Shown here: one piece after another, positions 51,551 through 59,763 of the stretch
How the letters are laid out: the number at the start of each line of letters is the position of its first letter
Position numbering within the stretch: position 1 is the first letter of the stretch
Assembly (NCBI RefSeq): GCF_025195125.1
Contig: NZ_JAMGSL010000007.1
Span: 124,001-188,000 of the forward strand
DNA from: Streptomyces sp. Je 1-79
Lineage (GTDB): Bacteria; Actinomycetota; Actinomycetes; Streptomycetales; Streptomycetaceae
DNA length: 64,000 nucleotides
Direction of reading: 5' to 3'
Notes under the pieces: model-generated
The model's database searches: none
What the model saw: the letters and a program-made list of their open reading frames with translations, nothing else
What the model was told of the DNA's origin: nothing
Position numbers and translations under genes: made by a program

Positions 51551-54073
51551 ATGCCCCTCTGCCCCTCACCCGACCGCACCACGACCCGGCCCGACGCACA
51601 GCGGCCCCACAGCCCGCCGGGTCACGATCGCCGCCGCTTCCCCATCGCGGGCGTCGACCTGTCCGCGTCGATCTCCGTCTTCCTGATCGCGCTGCCGCTC
51701 TCCCTGGGCATCGCGCTCGCCACCGGAGCCCCGCTCCAGGCCGGCCTGGTCGCCGCCGCCGTCGGCGGTCTCGTCGCCGGCCGCTTCGGCGGCGCTCCGC
51801 TCCAGGTCAGCGGCCCCGCCGCAGGCCTCACGGTCGTCACCGCCGAGCTGATCCAGCGCTACGGCTGGCGCACCACCTGCGCCATCACCGTCCTCGCCGG
51901 ACTCGCCCAACTAGGTCTCGCCGCCCTGCGGGTGGCCCGCTCCGCCCTCGCCGTCTCCCCGGCGATCGTGCACGGCATGCTCGCCGGCATCGGCGTGACC
52001 ATCGCCCTCGCACAGCTCCACATCGTGCTCGGCGGCACCCCGCAGAGTTCCACCGTGGACAACGTCCTCGGTCTGCCGGCGCAGTTGGCCGACCTCCATC
52101 CGGCCGCGCTGTCCATCAGCGCTCTCACCGTCGCCGTGCTGCTGCTCTGGCCACGCCTCCCCGGGCGCGCCGGACACGCGCTGCGGAAGATCCCGGCGGC
52201 GCTCGCCTCGGTGGCGGCGGCCACGGCGCTGGCGGCCTTCGCCGGGCTCGCCGTCCCCCGCGTCGACCTTCCGTCCTGGAGCAGCCACATCCTGCCCGGG
52301 CTGCCGCAGGGGCCGGTCCTCGGCATCGCGGCCGGCGTCGTCACCATCACGCTGGTCACCAGCGTGCAGTCGCTGCTCTCCGCCGTCGCGGTCGACAAGC
52401 TCGTGGCCGCCCGCGCCGACCACGGGCACGGCGTGCCCCGCTCCCGGCTCGACCGCGAACTCGCGGGCCAGGGAGCGGCCAACATGGTCTCCGGCGCGCT
52501 CGGCGGACTGCCCGTGGCGGGTGTCGCGGTGCGCAGCGTCGCCAATGTCTCCGCGGGCGCCATGAGCCGCAACTCCACGATGCTGCACGGCCTGTGGATC
52601 GTGCTGGCCGCGCTGCTCCTCGTCCCCCTGCTCGACCTGATCCCGCTGCCCGCGCTCGCCGCGCTCGTGATGGTGGTCGGGATCCAGATGGTGAACATCA
52701 CCCACATCCGCAGCGTGACGCGGCACCGCGAGGTCCTCGTGTACGCGGTGACGCTGAGCGGTGTCGTCCTCGTCGGGATCCTGGAGGGCGTCGCGCTGGG
52801 GATCGCGGTGGCCATCGCGGTCGCGATGCACCGCCTCGCCAAGACGCGCATCACCCGCGAGGAGCACGAAGGCCGCCATCTGGTGCGCGTACGCGGCCAG
52901 CTGACCTTCCTCGCCGTGCCCCGGCTGAGCCGGGCCCTGCACCAACTGCCTCCGGGAGCCCATGCGGTCGTCGAGCTGGACGGGTCGTTCATGGATCACG
53001 CCGCGTACGAGACGCTGCACGACTGGCAGGCGGGCTATCTGCGAGCCGGCGGCACGGTCGACGTCACCGGCCCCTCCGGCGACCGGATCGGCGAGCCCGA
53101 CTCCGCCTCCCACGGCTGCTGCCGCCCCTGGACCCCCTGGCGCAACCACCACTGCGGCGAACCCCACGCCGGCGACGGGACCCGACGGCCGACCGGGCAT
53201 CAGCTCGCGAGCGGAATCGGCAAGTTCCAGCGCAACACGGCCCCGCGCGTCCGGGACGAGCTGGCGCGCCTCGCCCGGGAGGGCCAGCGCCCCTCGCAGC
53301 TCTTCCTCACCTGCGCCGACTCCCGGCTGGTCACGAGCATGATCACCGCCAGCGGCCCCGGCGACCTCTTCACCGTACGGAACGTGGGCAATCTGGTTCC
53401 GCTGCCCGGTGAGGAGAGCGGGGACGACTCGGTGGCCGCGGCGATCGAGTACGCGGTGGAGGTGCTGCGCGTCCAGTCGATCACCGTCTGCGGACACTCC
53501 GGCTGCGGTGCCATGCAGGCCCTGCTGAGCAGCACACCCGGACCGGACGCCCCGCAGTCCCCGCTGCGCCGCTGGCTGCGCCACGGCCTGCCCAGCCTGG
53601 AGCGGATGGCCAGCCGCAGACACGCCTGGGCCAGGATCTCGGAGCGGCTCCCGGCCGACGCGGTCGAGCAGCTCTGCCTGACCAACGTCGTCCAGCAGTT
53701 GGAGCATCTGCGGGCGTACGAGCCGGTGGCCCGGCGGCTCGCCGAAGGCACGCTGACGCTCCACGGGATGTACTTCCACGTCGGCGAGGCCCAGTCGTAC
53801 CTGCTGGCGGGGCCGGACGAGCAGCACCGCTACGACGACGTCTTCGACCTGGTCCCGCCCTCCAAGGCGCCCGTCGAAGACCTGGACGCGCCGGACGGCG
53901 GCCCGGACGCGCGGGACAGTGGCCCGGACGCGCCGACCGGCGGTTCCGGCACGCCTGCCGAAGGCTCGGGCGCGTCCGTCGAAGGCACGTCCGTAACAGG
54001 CCCGGACATGCCGGCCGGCGGCCGGATCACGCCGAACATGATCAAGGATCGGACGAGGGTCCGCGCGTCCTGA
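51551..54073 (+). CDS. SulP anion transporter fused to beta-carbonic anhydrase
   Basis: 840 aa, ATG with GGAGGAG upstream. Residues ~30-440 are the SulP membrane domain (VDLSASISVFLIALPLSLGI start; NTSAG/RNSTMLHG segment ~337; ~10-12 helices). ~440-500 is a STAS-like segment (AVVELDGSFMDHAAYETLHD). ~555-760 is a beta-carbonic anhydrase with zinc ligands and catalytic dyad in LFLTCADSRLVTSMI and ITVCGHSGCGAMQAL. It would couple bicarbonate uptake to CO2 hydration. The C-terminal ~80 residues are low-complexity (PDAPTGGSGTPAEGSG). Such fusions occur in several actinobacteria. Confidence 0.9.
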   Translation: MPLCPSPDRTTTRPDAQRPHSPPGHDRRRFPIAGVDLSASISVFLIALPLSLGIALATGAPLQAGLVAAAVGGLVAGRFGGAPLQVSGPAAGLTVVTAELIQRYGWRTTCAITVLAGLAQLGLAALRVARSALAVSPAIVHGMLAGIGVTIALAQLHIVLGGTPQSSTVDNVLGLPAQLADLHPAALSISALTVAVLLLWPRLPGRAGHALRKIPAALASVAAATALAAFAGLAVPRVDLPSWSSHILPGLPQGPVLGIAAGVVTITLVTSVQSLLSAVAVDKLVAARADHGHGVPRSRLDRELAGQGAANMVSGALGGLPVAGVAVRSVANVSAGAMSRNSTMLHGLWIVLAALLLVPLLDLIPLPALAALVMVVGIQMVNITHIRSVTRHREVLVYAVTLSGVVLVGILEGVALGIAVAIAVAMHRLAKTRITREEHEGRHLVRVRGQLTFLAVPRLSRALHQLPPGAHAVVELDGSFMDHAAYETLHDWQAGYLRAGGTVDVTGPSGDRIGEPDSASHGCCRPWTPWRNHHCGEPHAGDGTRRPTGHQLASGIGKFQRNTAPRVRDELARLAREGQRPSQLFLTCADSRLVTSMITASGPGDLFTVRNVGNLVPLPGEESGDDSVAAAIEYAVEVLRVQSITVCGHSGCGAMQALLSSTPGPDAPQSPLRRWLRHGLPSLERMASRRHAWARISERLPADAVEQLCLTNVVQQLEHLRAYEPVARRLAEGTLTLHGMYFHVGEAQSYLLAGPDEQHRYDDVFDLVPPSKAPVEDLDAPDGGPDARDSGPDAPTGGSGTPAEGSGASVEGTSVTGPDMPAGGRITPNMIKDRTRVRAS

Positions 54074-54103
54074 ACCTTCCCTTCCCGACGTCCGTGAGAC
54101 TGA

Positions 54104-54142
54104 GTGGCCCCTTCCTCCCACCGCTCGGGAGGGAGGGGCCAC
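54104..54142 (+). terminator. Terminator after the SulP-carbonic anhydrase gene
   Basis: 16-bp stem with one mismatch: GTGGCCCCTTCCTCCC (54104-54119) / GGGAGGGAGGGGCCAC (54127-54142). Located 30 bp after the stop codon. Confidence 0.65.
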
Positions 54143-54228
54143 CGCACGCCCGCCACCTCACAGGTCTAAACCAATTCCCTGGAGACTCTTGTCACCCGGG
54201 CATCTGACTGATGAGCTATGACGCGGGA

Positions 54229-54244
54229 CACATAGGCACATAGG
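54229..54244. promoter_or_regulatory. Tandem CACATAGG octamer upstream of acsA
   Basis: CACATAGG occurs twice in direct tandem (54229-54236, 54237-54244), about 24 bp before the acsA start. It could be a -10-region duplication or an operator; binding factor unknown. Confidence 0.3.
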
Positions 54245-54267
54245 ACGCCCTGGGAAAGGGAGATGTC

Positions 54268-56223
54268 GTGAGCAACGAAAGCCTGGCCAACCTCTTGAAG
54301 GAAGAGCGGCGGTTCGCGCCGCCGGCCGAGCTGGCCGCGCACGCCAACGTGACGGCGGAGGCGTACGAGCAGGCCGCGGCGGACAGGCTTGGCTTCTGGG
54401 CCGAGCAGGCGAAGCGGCTCGCCTGGGCCACCGCGCCGACCGAGACCCTCGACTGGTCGAACCCGCCGTTCGCCAAGTGGTTCGCCGACGGCACGCTCAA
54501 CGTGGCGTACAACTGCGTCGACCGCCACGTCGAGGCGGGCAACGGCGACCGGGTCGCGATCCACTTCGAGGGCGAGCCCGGCGACAGCCGTACGATCACC
54601 TACGCCGAGCTCAAGGACGAGGTCTCCAGGGCCGCCAACGCCCTGACCGAGCTGGGCGTCACCAAGGGCGACCGGGTGGCGATCTACCTCCCGATGATCC
54701 CCGAGGCGGTCGTCTCGATGCTGGCCTGCGCCCGCATCGGCGCCGCGCACTCCGTGGTCTTCGGCGGCTTCTCCGCGGACGCCATCGCCACCCGCGTCGA
54801 GGACGCCGACGCCAAGCTCGTCATCACCGCCGACGGCGGCTACCGCCGTGGCAAGCCGAGCGCCCTCAAGCCGGCCGTGGACGAGGCCCTCACCCGCACC
54901 GACAAGGTGGCCAACGTCCTCGTCGTGCGCCGCACCGGCCAGGACGTGGCGTGGACCGAGGGCCGCGACGTCTGGTGGCACGACGTCGTCGCCCGCCAGT
55001 CCGCCGAGCACACCCCCGAGGCCTTCGAGGCGGAGCACCCGCTCTTCATCCTCTACACCTCCGGCACGACGGGTAAGCCCAAGGGCATCCTGCACACCTC
55101 CGGCGGCTACCTCACCCAGGCGGCGTACACCCACCACGCGGTCTTCGACCTCAAGCCGGAGACCGACGTCTACTGGTGCACCGCCGACATCGGCTGGGTG
55201 ACGGGACACTCGTACATCACGTACGGACCGCTGGCCAACGGCGCGACGCAGGTCATGTACGAGGGCACCCCGGACACCCCGCACCAGGGCCGCTTCTGGG
55301 AGATCATCCAGAAGTACGGCGTCACGATCCTCTACACGGCGCCCACCGCGATCCGCACGTTCATGAAGTGGGGCGACGACATCCCCGCGAAGTTCGACCT
55401 GTCGAGCCTGCGCGTGCTGGGCTCGGTCGGCGAGCCGATCAACCCCGAGGCCTGGGTCTGGTACCGCGAGCACATCGGCGCCGGAAAGACCCCGATCGTG
55501 GACACCTGGTGGCAGACCGAGACCGGCGCGATGATGATCTCGCCGCTGCCGGGCGTCACCGAGACCAAGCCCGGCTCGGCCCAGCGCCCGCTGCCCGGCA
55601 TCTCCGCCACCGTCGTCGACGACGAGGCCAACGAGGTGCCGAACGGGGGCGGCGGCTACCTGGTCCTCACCGAGCCGTGGCCGTCGATGCTGCGCACGAT
55701 CTGGGGTGACGACCAGCGCTTCCTCGACACGTACTGGTCGCGCTTCGAGGGCAAGTACTTCGCCGGCGACGGCGCGAAGAAGGACGAGGACGGCGACATC
55801 TGGCTGCTCGGCCGTGTCGACGACGTCATGCTCGTCTCCGGACACAACATCTCCACCACCGAGGTCGAGTCGGCGCTCGTCTCGCACCCGTCCGTCGCCG
55901 AGGCGGCGGTGGTCGGCGCGGCCGACGAGACGACCGGCCAGGCGATCGTCGCGTTCGTCATCCTGCGCGGCACGGCGAGCGAGGACGAGGGGCTCGTCGC
56001 GGAGCTGCGCAACCACGTCGGCACGACGCTCGGCCCGATCGCCAAGCCGAAGCGGATCCTGCCGGTGGCGGAGCTGCCGAAGACCCGGTCCGGCAAGATC
56101 ATGCGGCGACTGCTGCGGGACGTGGCGGAGAACCGGGAGCTCGGCGACGTGACGACGCTGACGGACTCCTCCGTCATGGACCTCATCCAGACCAAGCTGC
56201 CGAGCGCGTCCAGCGAGGACTAG
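54268..56223 (+). CDS. acsA: Acetyl-CoA synthetase (AMP-forming)
   Basis: 651 aa, GTG start with GGGAGA upstream. ANL-family enzyme, full length: LFILYTSGTTGKPKGILHTSGGY (P-loop, ~261-283), VDTWWQTETGAMMISPLPG (~410-428), DGDIWLLGRVDDVMLVSGHNISTTEVESAL (~511-540) and PKTRSGKIMRRLLRD (acetylatable Lys in SGKIMRR, ~610-624). It converts acetate, ATP and CoA to acetyl-CoA. The regulatory lysine indicates control by acetylation. Followed by a strong terminator; single-gene transcript likely. Confidence 0.95.
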   Translation: MSNESLANLLKEERRFAPPAELAAHANVTAEAYEQAAADRLGFWAEQAKRLAWATAPTETLDWSNPPFAKWFADGTLNVAYNCVDRHVEAGNGDRVAIHFEGEPGDSRTITYAELKDEVSRAANALTELGVTKGDRVAIYLPMIPEAVVSMLACARIGAAHSVVFGGFSADAIATRVEDADAKLVITADGGYRRGKPSALKPAVDEALTRTDKVANVLVVRRTGQDVAWTEGRDVWWHDVVARQSAEHTPEAFEAEHPLFILYTSGTTGKPKGILHTSGGYLTQAAYTHHAVFDLKPETDVYWCTADIGWVTGHSYITYGPLANGATQVMYEGTPDTPHQGRFWEIIQKYGVTILYTAPTAIRTFMKWGDDIPAKFDLSSLRVLGSVGEPINPEAWVWYREHIGAGKTPIVDTWWQTETGAMMISPLPGVTETKPGSAQRPLPGISATVVDDEANEVPNGGGGYLVLTEPWPSMLRTIWGDDQRFLDTYWSRFEGKYFAGDGAKKDEDGDIWLLGRVDDVMLVSGHNISTTEVESALVSHPSVAEAAVVGAADETTGQAIVAFVILRGTASEDEGLVAELRNHVGTTLGPIAKPKRILPVAELPKTRSGKIMRRLLRDVAENRELGDVTTLTDSSVMDLIQTKLPSASSED

Positions 56224-56254
56224 GACGGCGGCCACGCCGGCACGCCGGTCCTGG

Positions 56255-56299
56255 CGAAGGGCGCCCCGCTCCGGTCCACCCGGAGCGGGGCGCCCTTCG
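56255..56299 (+). terminator. Strong hairpin terminator after acsA
   Basis: Perfect 20-bp stem: CGAAGGGCGCCCCGCTCCGG (56255-56274) / CCGGAGCGGGGCGCCCTTCG (56280-56299), 5-nt loop, 32 bp after the stop. Confidence 0.85.
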
Positions 56300-56356
56300 C
56301 GTCCGCTTTCGCATCACCCTGCGGCTCCACGACGAGCCGGAGTGGCGCCCGGTACC

Positions 56357-56424
56357 TAAAGTGAAGATCACCGGACACAACCCCCCGCTCGTTAGGTAAA
56401 GTAAAGATCGCGTCAGAGACGCGA
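56357..56424. promoter_or_regulatory. Repeated 13-mer and inverted repeat upstream of nhaA
   Basis: TAAAGTGAAGATC (56357-56369) and TAAAGTAAAGATC (56397-56409) differ at one base and are exactly 40 bp apart; the first contains GTGA-AGA-TCAC. An inverted repeat TCGCGTC-AGA-GACGCGA (56408-56424) follows directly. The cluster lies about 80-145 bp before the nhaA start in locally AT-richer DNA and is a good candidate for regulator binding. Confidence 0.5.
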
Positions 56425-56500
56425 CAGAAACACCTAGGTGCGCCGGGAAGTCTGGTCGGCATGTGCTTTGTGCTGCCCAACCGACCGGAGGTCGCCGCCC

Positions 56501-57904
56501 GTGCCCGCCCCCGCACCCACCCCCACCGACCGCAAGTTCCTCGGCCGCATGTCATGGCCCGAGCGGCGGTACGTCACCGACGCGCTGCGCGCCGAGACCG
56601 TCGGTGGCGTGCTCCTCCTGGTGGCCGCCGTCACCGCGCTCGTCTGGGCGAACTCCCCCGTCAGCGCGAGCTACGAGACGGTGTCCGACTTCCACATGGG
56701 CCCCGCCGCCCTCGGTCTGGACCTCTCCGTCCAGCACTGGGCGGCCGACGGCCTCCTCGCGATCTTCTTCTTCGTCGCCGGCATCGAGCTCAAGCGCGAG
56801 CTCGTCGCGGGCGAGCTGCGCGATCCCAAGGCCGCCGCGCTGCCCGTCGTCGCCGCCCTCTGCGGCATGGCCGTACCGGCCCTCGTCTACGCCCTGACCA
56901 ACCTCATCGGCGGCGGCTCCATGGACGGCTGGGCCGTGCCGACCGCCACGGACATCGCCTTCGCGCTCGCGGTCCTCGCCGTGATCGGCACCTCGCTGCC
57001 GTCCGCGCTCCGCGCGTTCCTGCTCACGCTCGCCGTCGTCGACGACCTCTTCGCGATCCTGATCATCGCGGTCTTCTTCACCAGCGACCTGAACTTCGCC
57101 GCCCTCGGCGGCGCCGTCGCCGCCCTGGCCGTCTTCTGGGTGCTGCTCCGCAAGGGCGTGCGCGGCTGGTACGTCTACGTTCCGCTCGCCATGGTCATCT
57201 GGGGCCTGATGTACAACAGCGGTGTCCACGCCACCATCGCCGGTGTCGCCATGGGCCTGATGCTGCGCTGCACCAGGCGGGAGGGCGAGGAGCACTCCCC
57301 CGGCGAGCACATCGAGCACCTGGTCCGGCCGCTCTCCGCCGGGCTGGCCGTGCCGCTGTTCGCGCTGTTCTCGGCGGGTGTGAGCATCAGCGGCAAGTCC
57401 ATCGCGGAGGTCTCCACCAACCCGGTCACCCTCGGCGTGATCCTCGGCCTCGTCGTCGGCAAGACCGTCGGCATCTTCGGCGGTACCTGGCTCGCCGCCC
57501 GCTTCACCCGGGCGGAACTCAACACCGACCTGGCCTGGGCGGACGTCCTCGCCGTCGCCTCCCTCGCCGGTATCGGCTTCACCGTCTCCCTCCTCATCGG
57601 CGAGCTGGCCTTCGAGGGCGACGCCGCGCTGACCGAGGAGGTCAAGGCGGCCGTCCTCATCGGCTCGCTCACGGCGGCCGTCATCGCGACGATCCTGCTC
57701 AAGCTGCGGGTACGGAAGTACGAGGCGCTGCTGGCGGACGAGGAGCGCGACGAGGACCAGGACGGCATCCCCGACATCTACGAGGAGGACAACCCGGCGT
57801 ACCACCTGCGGATGGCCGAGATCTACGAGAAGAAGGCCGCCGAGCACCGCCACCGCGCCCAACTGGCGGGGGCATCGCGCGACGAGGGCGACAGTCCGGC
57901 ATGA
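56501..57904 (+). CDS. nhaA: Na+/H+ antiporter NhaA
   Basis: 467 aa from a GTG at 56501 with GGAGG 9 nt upstream; an in-frame GTG at 56438 is not supported. About 12 helices with the NhaA signatures: ADGLLAIFFFVAGIELKRELVAGEL (~83-107), VPTATDIAFALAVLAVIGTSLP (catalytic Asp region, ~147-168) and LTLAVVDDLFAILIIAVFFT (paired Asp, ~177-196). It exports Na+ in exchange for H+ for pH and salt homeostasis. The C-terminal extension (~405-467) is acidic with DEERDEDQDGIPDIYEEDNP, longer than the E. coli protein. Confidence 0.93.
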   Translation: MPAPAPTPTDRKFLGRMSWPERRYVTDALRAETVGGVLLLVAAVTALVWANSPVSASYETVSDFHMGPAALGLDLSVQHWAADGLLAIFFFVAGIELKRELVAGELRDPKAAALPVVAALCGMAVPALVYALTNLIGGGSMDGWAVPTATDIAFALAVLAVIGTSLPSALRAFLLTLAVVDDLFAILIIAVFFTSDLNFAALGGAVAALAVFWVLLRKGVRGWYVYVPLAMVIWGLMYNSGVHATIAGVAMGLMLRCTRREGEEHSPGEHIEHLVRPLSAGLAVPLFALFSAGVSISGKSIAEVSTNPVTLGVILGLVVGKTVGIFGGTWLAARFTRAELNTDLAWADVLAVASLAGIGFTVSLLIGELAFEGDAALTEEVKAAVLIGSLTAAVIATILLKLRVRKYEALLADEERDEDQDGIPDIYEEDNPAYHLRMAEIYEKKAAEHRHRAQLAGASRDEGDSPA

Positions 57905-57941
57905 TCTGAGGTCGGACCGTAGAAGAGAAGAGGGAGCAGCG

Positions 57942-58439
57942 ATGAGCGACCCGGTCAACGGAGCCGAGCGCAGCCTCGGTCAGCTGGTCGCCTCGGCGAC
58001 CGCCGAGATGTCCGCACTGGTGCACGACGAGATCGCCCTGGCCAAGGCCGAGATCCGGCAGGACGTCAAGCGGGGCGCCATCGGCGGTGCGGCCGGCACG
58101 GCCGCCGCGACGGTGCTCCTCTTCTCGCTGCCGATGCTGAGCTTCGCGCTCGCCTACGGCATCAACAGCTGGACCGGCGGCCACAACGGCGAGGGCGGCT
58201 GGAACCTCGCCTGGTGCTTCCTGCTCTCCTTCGCGGCGAACGTGCTGCTCGCGGGGCTGCTCGGGCTGCTCGCGTACGCCAAGTTCAAGAAGGTCAAGCC
58301 GCCGGAGAAGTCCATCGCGTCGGCCAAGCAGACGGCCGCGATCCTCCAGAACGCCAAGCCGCACCCCCGCCCCGAGCAGGTGGCGCTGCCCGCGGCGGTC
58401 CAGGAGAAGGTCGCGGCTGTGGGACGCTCGTCCACATGA
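57942..58439 (+). CDS. Phage-holin-family (DUF1469-type) membrane protein
   Basis: 165 aa. Amphipathic N-terminus SLGQLVASATAEMSALVHDEIALAKAEI (~11-38), then two hydrophobic stretches (~55-73, GTAAATVLLFSLPMLSFALA; ~92-113, LAWCFLLSFAANVLLAGLLGLL). The tail ends in LPAAVQEKVAAVG. The family is widespread in bacteria outside phage; its role is not established. The stop overlaps the next gene as ATGA, and nhaA ends 37 bp upstream, so it may be read with both. Confidence 0.8.
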   Translation: MSDPVNGAERSLGQLVASATAEMSALVHDEIALAKAEIRQDVKRGAIGGAAGTAAATVLLFSLPMLSFALAYGINSWTGGHNGEGGWNLAWCFLLSFAANVLLAGLLGLLAYAKFKKVKPPEKSIASAKQTAAILQNAKPHPRPEQVALPAAVQEKVAAVGRSST

Positions 58440-59380
58440 CCGTCCCTGAGAGCAGCAACGGCAGCGGCCCCGTCGGCAGCCCCGTACGGATCGACGGCCC
58501 CTGGACCCATCGCGACGTGGCCGCCAACGGGGCGCGCTTCCACATCGCCGAGATGGGCGACGGGCCCCTCGTCCTCCTGCTGCACGGCTTCCCGCAGTTC
58601 TGGTGGACCTGGCGCCACCAGCTGCCTGCTCTCGCCGACGCGGGCTTCCGGGCCGTGGCGATGGACCTGCGGGGCGTGGGCGGCAGCGACCGTACGCCCC
58701 GGGGTTACGATCCCGCCAACCTGGCGCTCGACATCACCGGCGTCATCCGCTCCCTGGGCGAACCGGACGCGGCACTGGTCGGTCACGACCTGGGCGGGTA
58801 CCTGGCCTGGACGGCGGCGGTCATGCGGCCGAAGCTGGTGCGCCGGCTCGCGGTCTCCTCGATGCCGCACCCGCGCCGCTGGCGCTCGGCGATGCTCTCC
58901 GACTTCTCGCAGTCGCGCGCCGGATCGTACGTATGGGGCTTCCAGCGCCCGTGGCTGCCGGAGCGTCAGCTCGTCGCGGACGAGGCGGCCTTGGTCGGGC
59001 GGCTGATCGAGGACTGGTCGGGCCCGGGCCTTCCGGACCAGGACGCGGTCGCGGTCTACCGGCGGGCGATGTGCATCCCGTCGACGGCGCACTGCTCGAT
59101 CGAGCCGTACCGGTGGATGGTGCGGTCCCTGGCGCGACCCGACGGCATCCAGTTCAACCGGCGTATGAAGCGCCCCGTGCGGGTACCGACGTTGCATCTG
59201 CACGGCTCGATGGACCCGGCGATGCGGACCCGCAGCGCGGCGGGCTCCGGAGAGTACGTGGAGGCGCCGTACCGCTGGCGGCTCTTCGACGGCCTCGGGC
59301 ACTTCCCCCACGAGGAGGACCCGGTGGCGTTCTCCACGGAGCTCATCAACTGGCTGAAGGACCCCGAACCCGACCGGTGA
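58436..59380 (+). CDS. Alpha/beta hydrolase (epoxide-hydrolase-like)
   Basis: 314 aa from the ATG at 58436, chosen because it overlaps the holin-family stop (ATGA). Core motifs: LVLLLHGFPQFWWTWRHQLP (~44-63, HGFP with trailing Trp), MDLRGVGGSDRTPRGYD (~74-90), LVGHDLGGYLAWTAA (~115-129; the nucleophile is Asp in GHDLGG, typical of epoxide hydrolases and haloalkane dehalogenases) and GLGHFPHEEDP (~286-296, catalytic His). Substrate unknown; detoxification is likely. Confidence 0.85.
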   Translation: MTVPESSNGSGPVGSPVRIDGPWTHRDVAANGARFHIAEMGDGPLVLLLHGFPQFWWTWRHQLPALADAGFRAVAMDLRGVGGSDRTPRGYDPANLALDITGVIRSLGEPDAALVGHDLGGYLAWTAAVMRPKLVRRLAVSSMPHPRRWRSAMLSDFSQSRAGSYVWGFQRPWLPERQLVADEAALVGRLIEDWSGPGLPDQDAVAVYRRAMCIPSTAHCSIEPYRWMVRSLARPDGIQFNRRMKRPVRVPTLHLHGSMDPAMRTRSAAGSGEYVEAPYRWRLFDGLGHFPHEEDPVAFSTELINWLKDPEPDR

Positions 59381-59479
59381 CGAACGGCCGTTCCAGAACC
59401 GGCCATGTGCCCGACGCATACTCCAATTGGCGGGCCCCGGGGCGGTTACCGACCTTGGGCCACGGGCAGACGTCGGGGT

Positions 59480-59668
59480 ATGGGCTGGACGCACGACTAC
59501 GGTGACACAGCACGCAACCGCCGCTCGGCCGCTGGGCCGGGCACTCACGAGAGGAGTGGCCCGCAGGAACAGGGCCGCTCACATCCCGTGCAGGAGATCG
59601 GGATCCCGCGCATCCTGCGCCGCCGGGCCCGCTGGGTATCGGCCCGGCTCAGGCACACTCGGGACTGA
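59480..59668 (+). CDS. Possible small basic protein
   Basis: 62 aa from the ATG at 59480. GC-biased third codon positions and an Arg-rich C-terminus (IPRILRRRARWVSARLRHTRD) speak for a real gene; no known domain and only a weak GGGG ribosome site. It would be the last gene before the long hairpin shared with the convergent MarP-like gene. Confidence 0.4.
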   Translation: MGWTHDYGDTARNRRSAAGPGTHERSGPQEQGRSHPVQEIGIPRILRRRARWVSARLRHTRD

Positions 59669-59701
59669 GCCGTACGGCCGTACCGGCGCACGACGGCAAC
59701 C

Positions 59702-59755
59702 CCGCTCGCAGACTGCCGCACCCGCTGAACGGCGGGTGCGGCAGTCTGCGAGCGG
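59702..59755. terminator. Long bidirectional terminator (24-bp stem)
   Basis: Perfect inverted repeat, arms 59702-59725 and 59732-59755, loop TGAACG. The left arm begins CCGCTCGCAGACTGCC and the right ends GGCAGTCTGCGAGCGG. It lies between the plus-strand genes ending at 59,380-59,668 and the minus-strand MarP-like stop at 59764, so it serves both. Confidence 0.85.
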
Positions 59756-59763
59756 CGGTCCGG

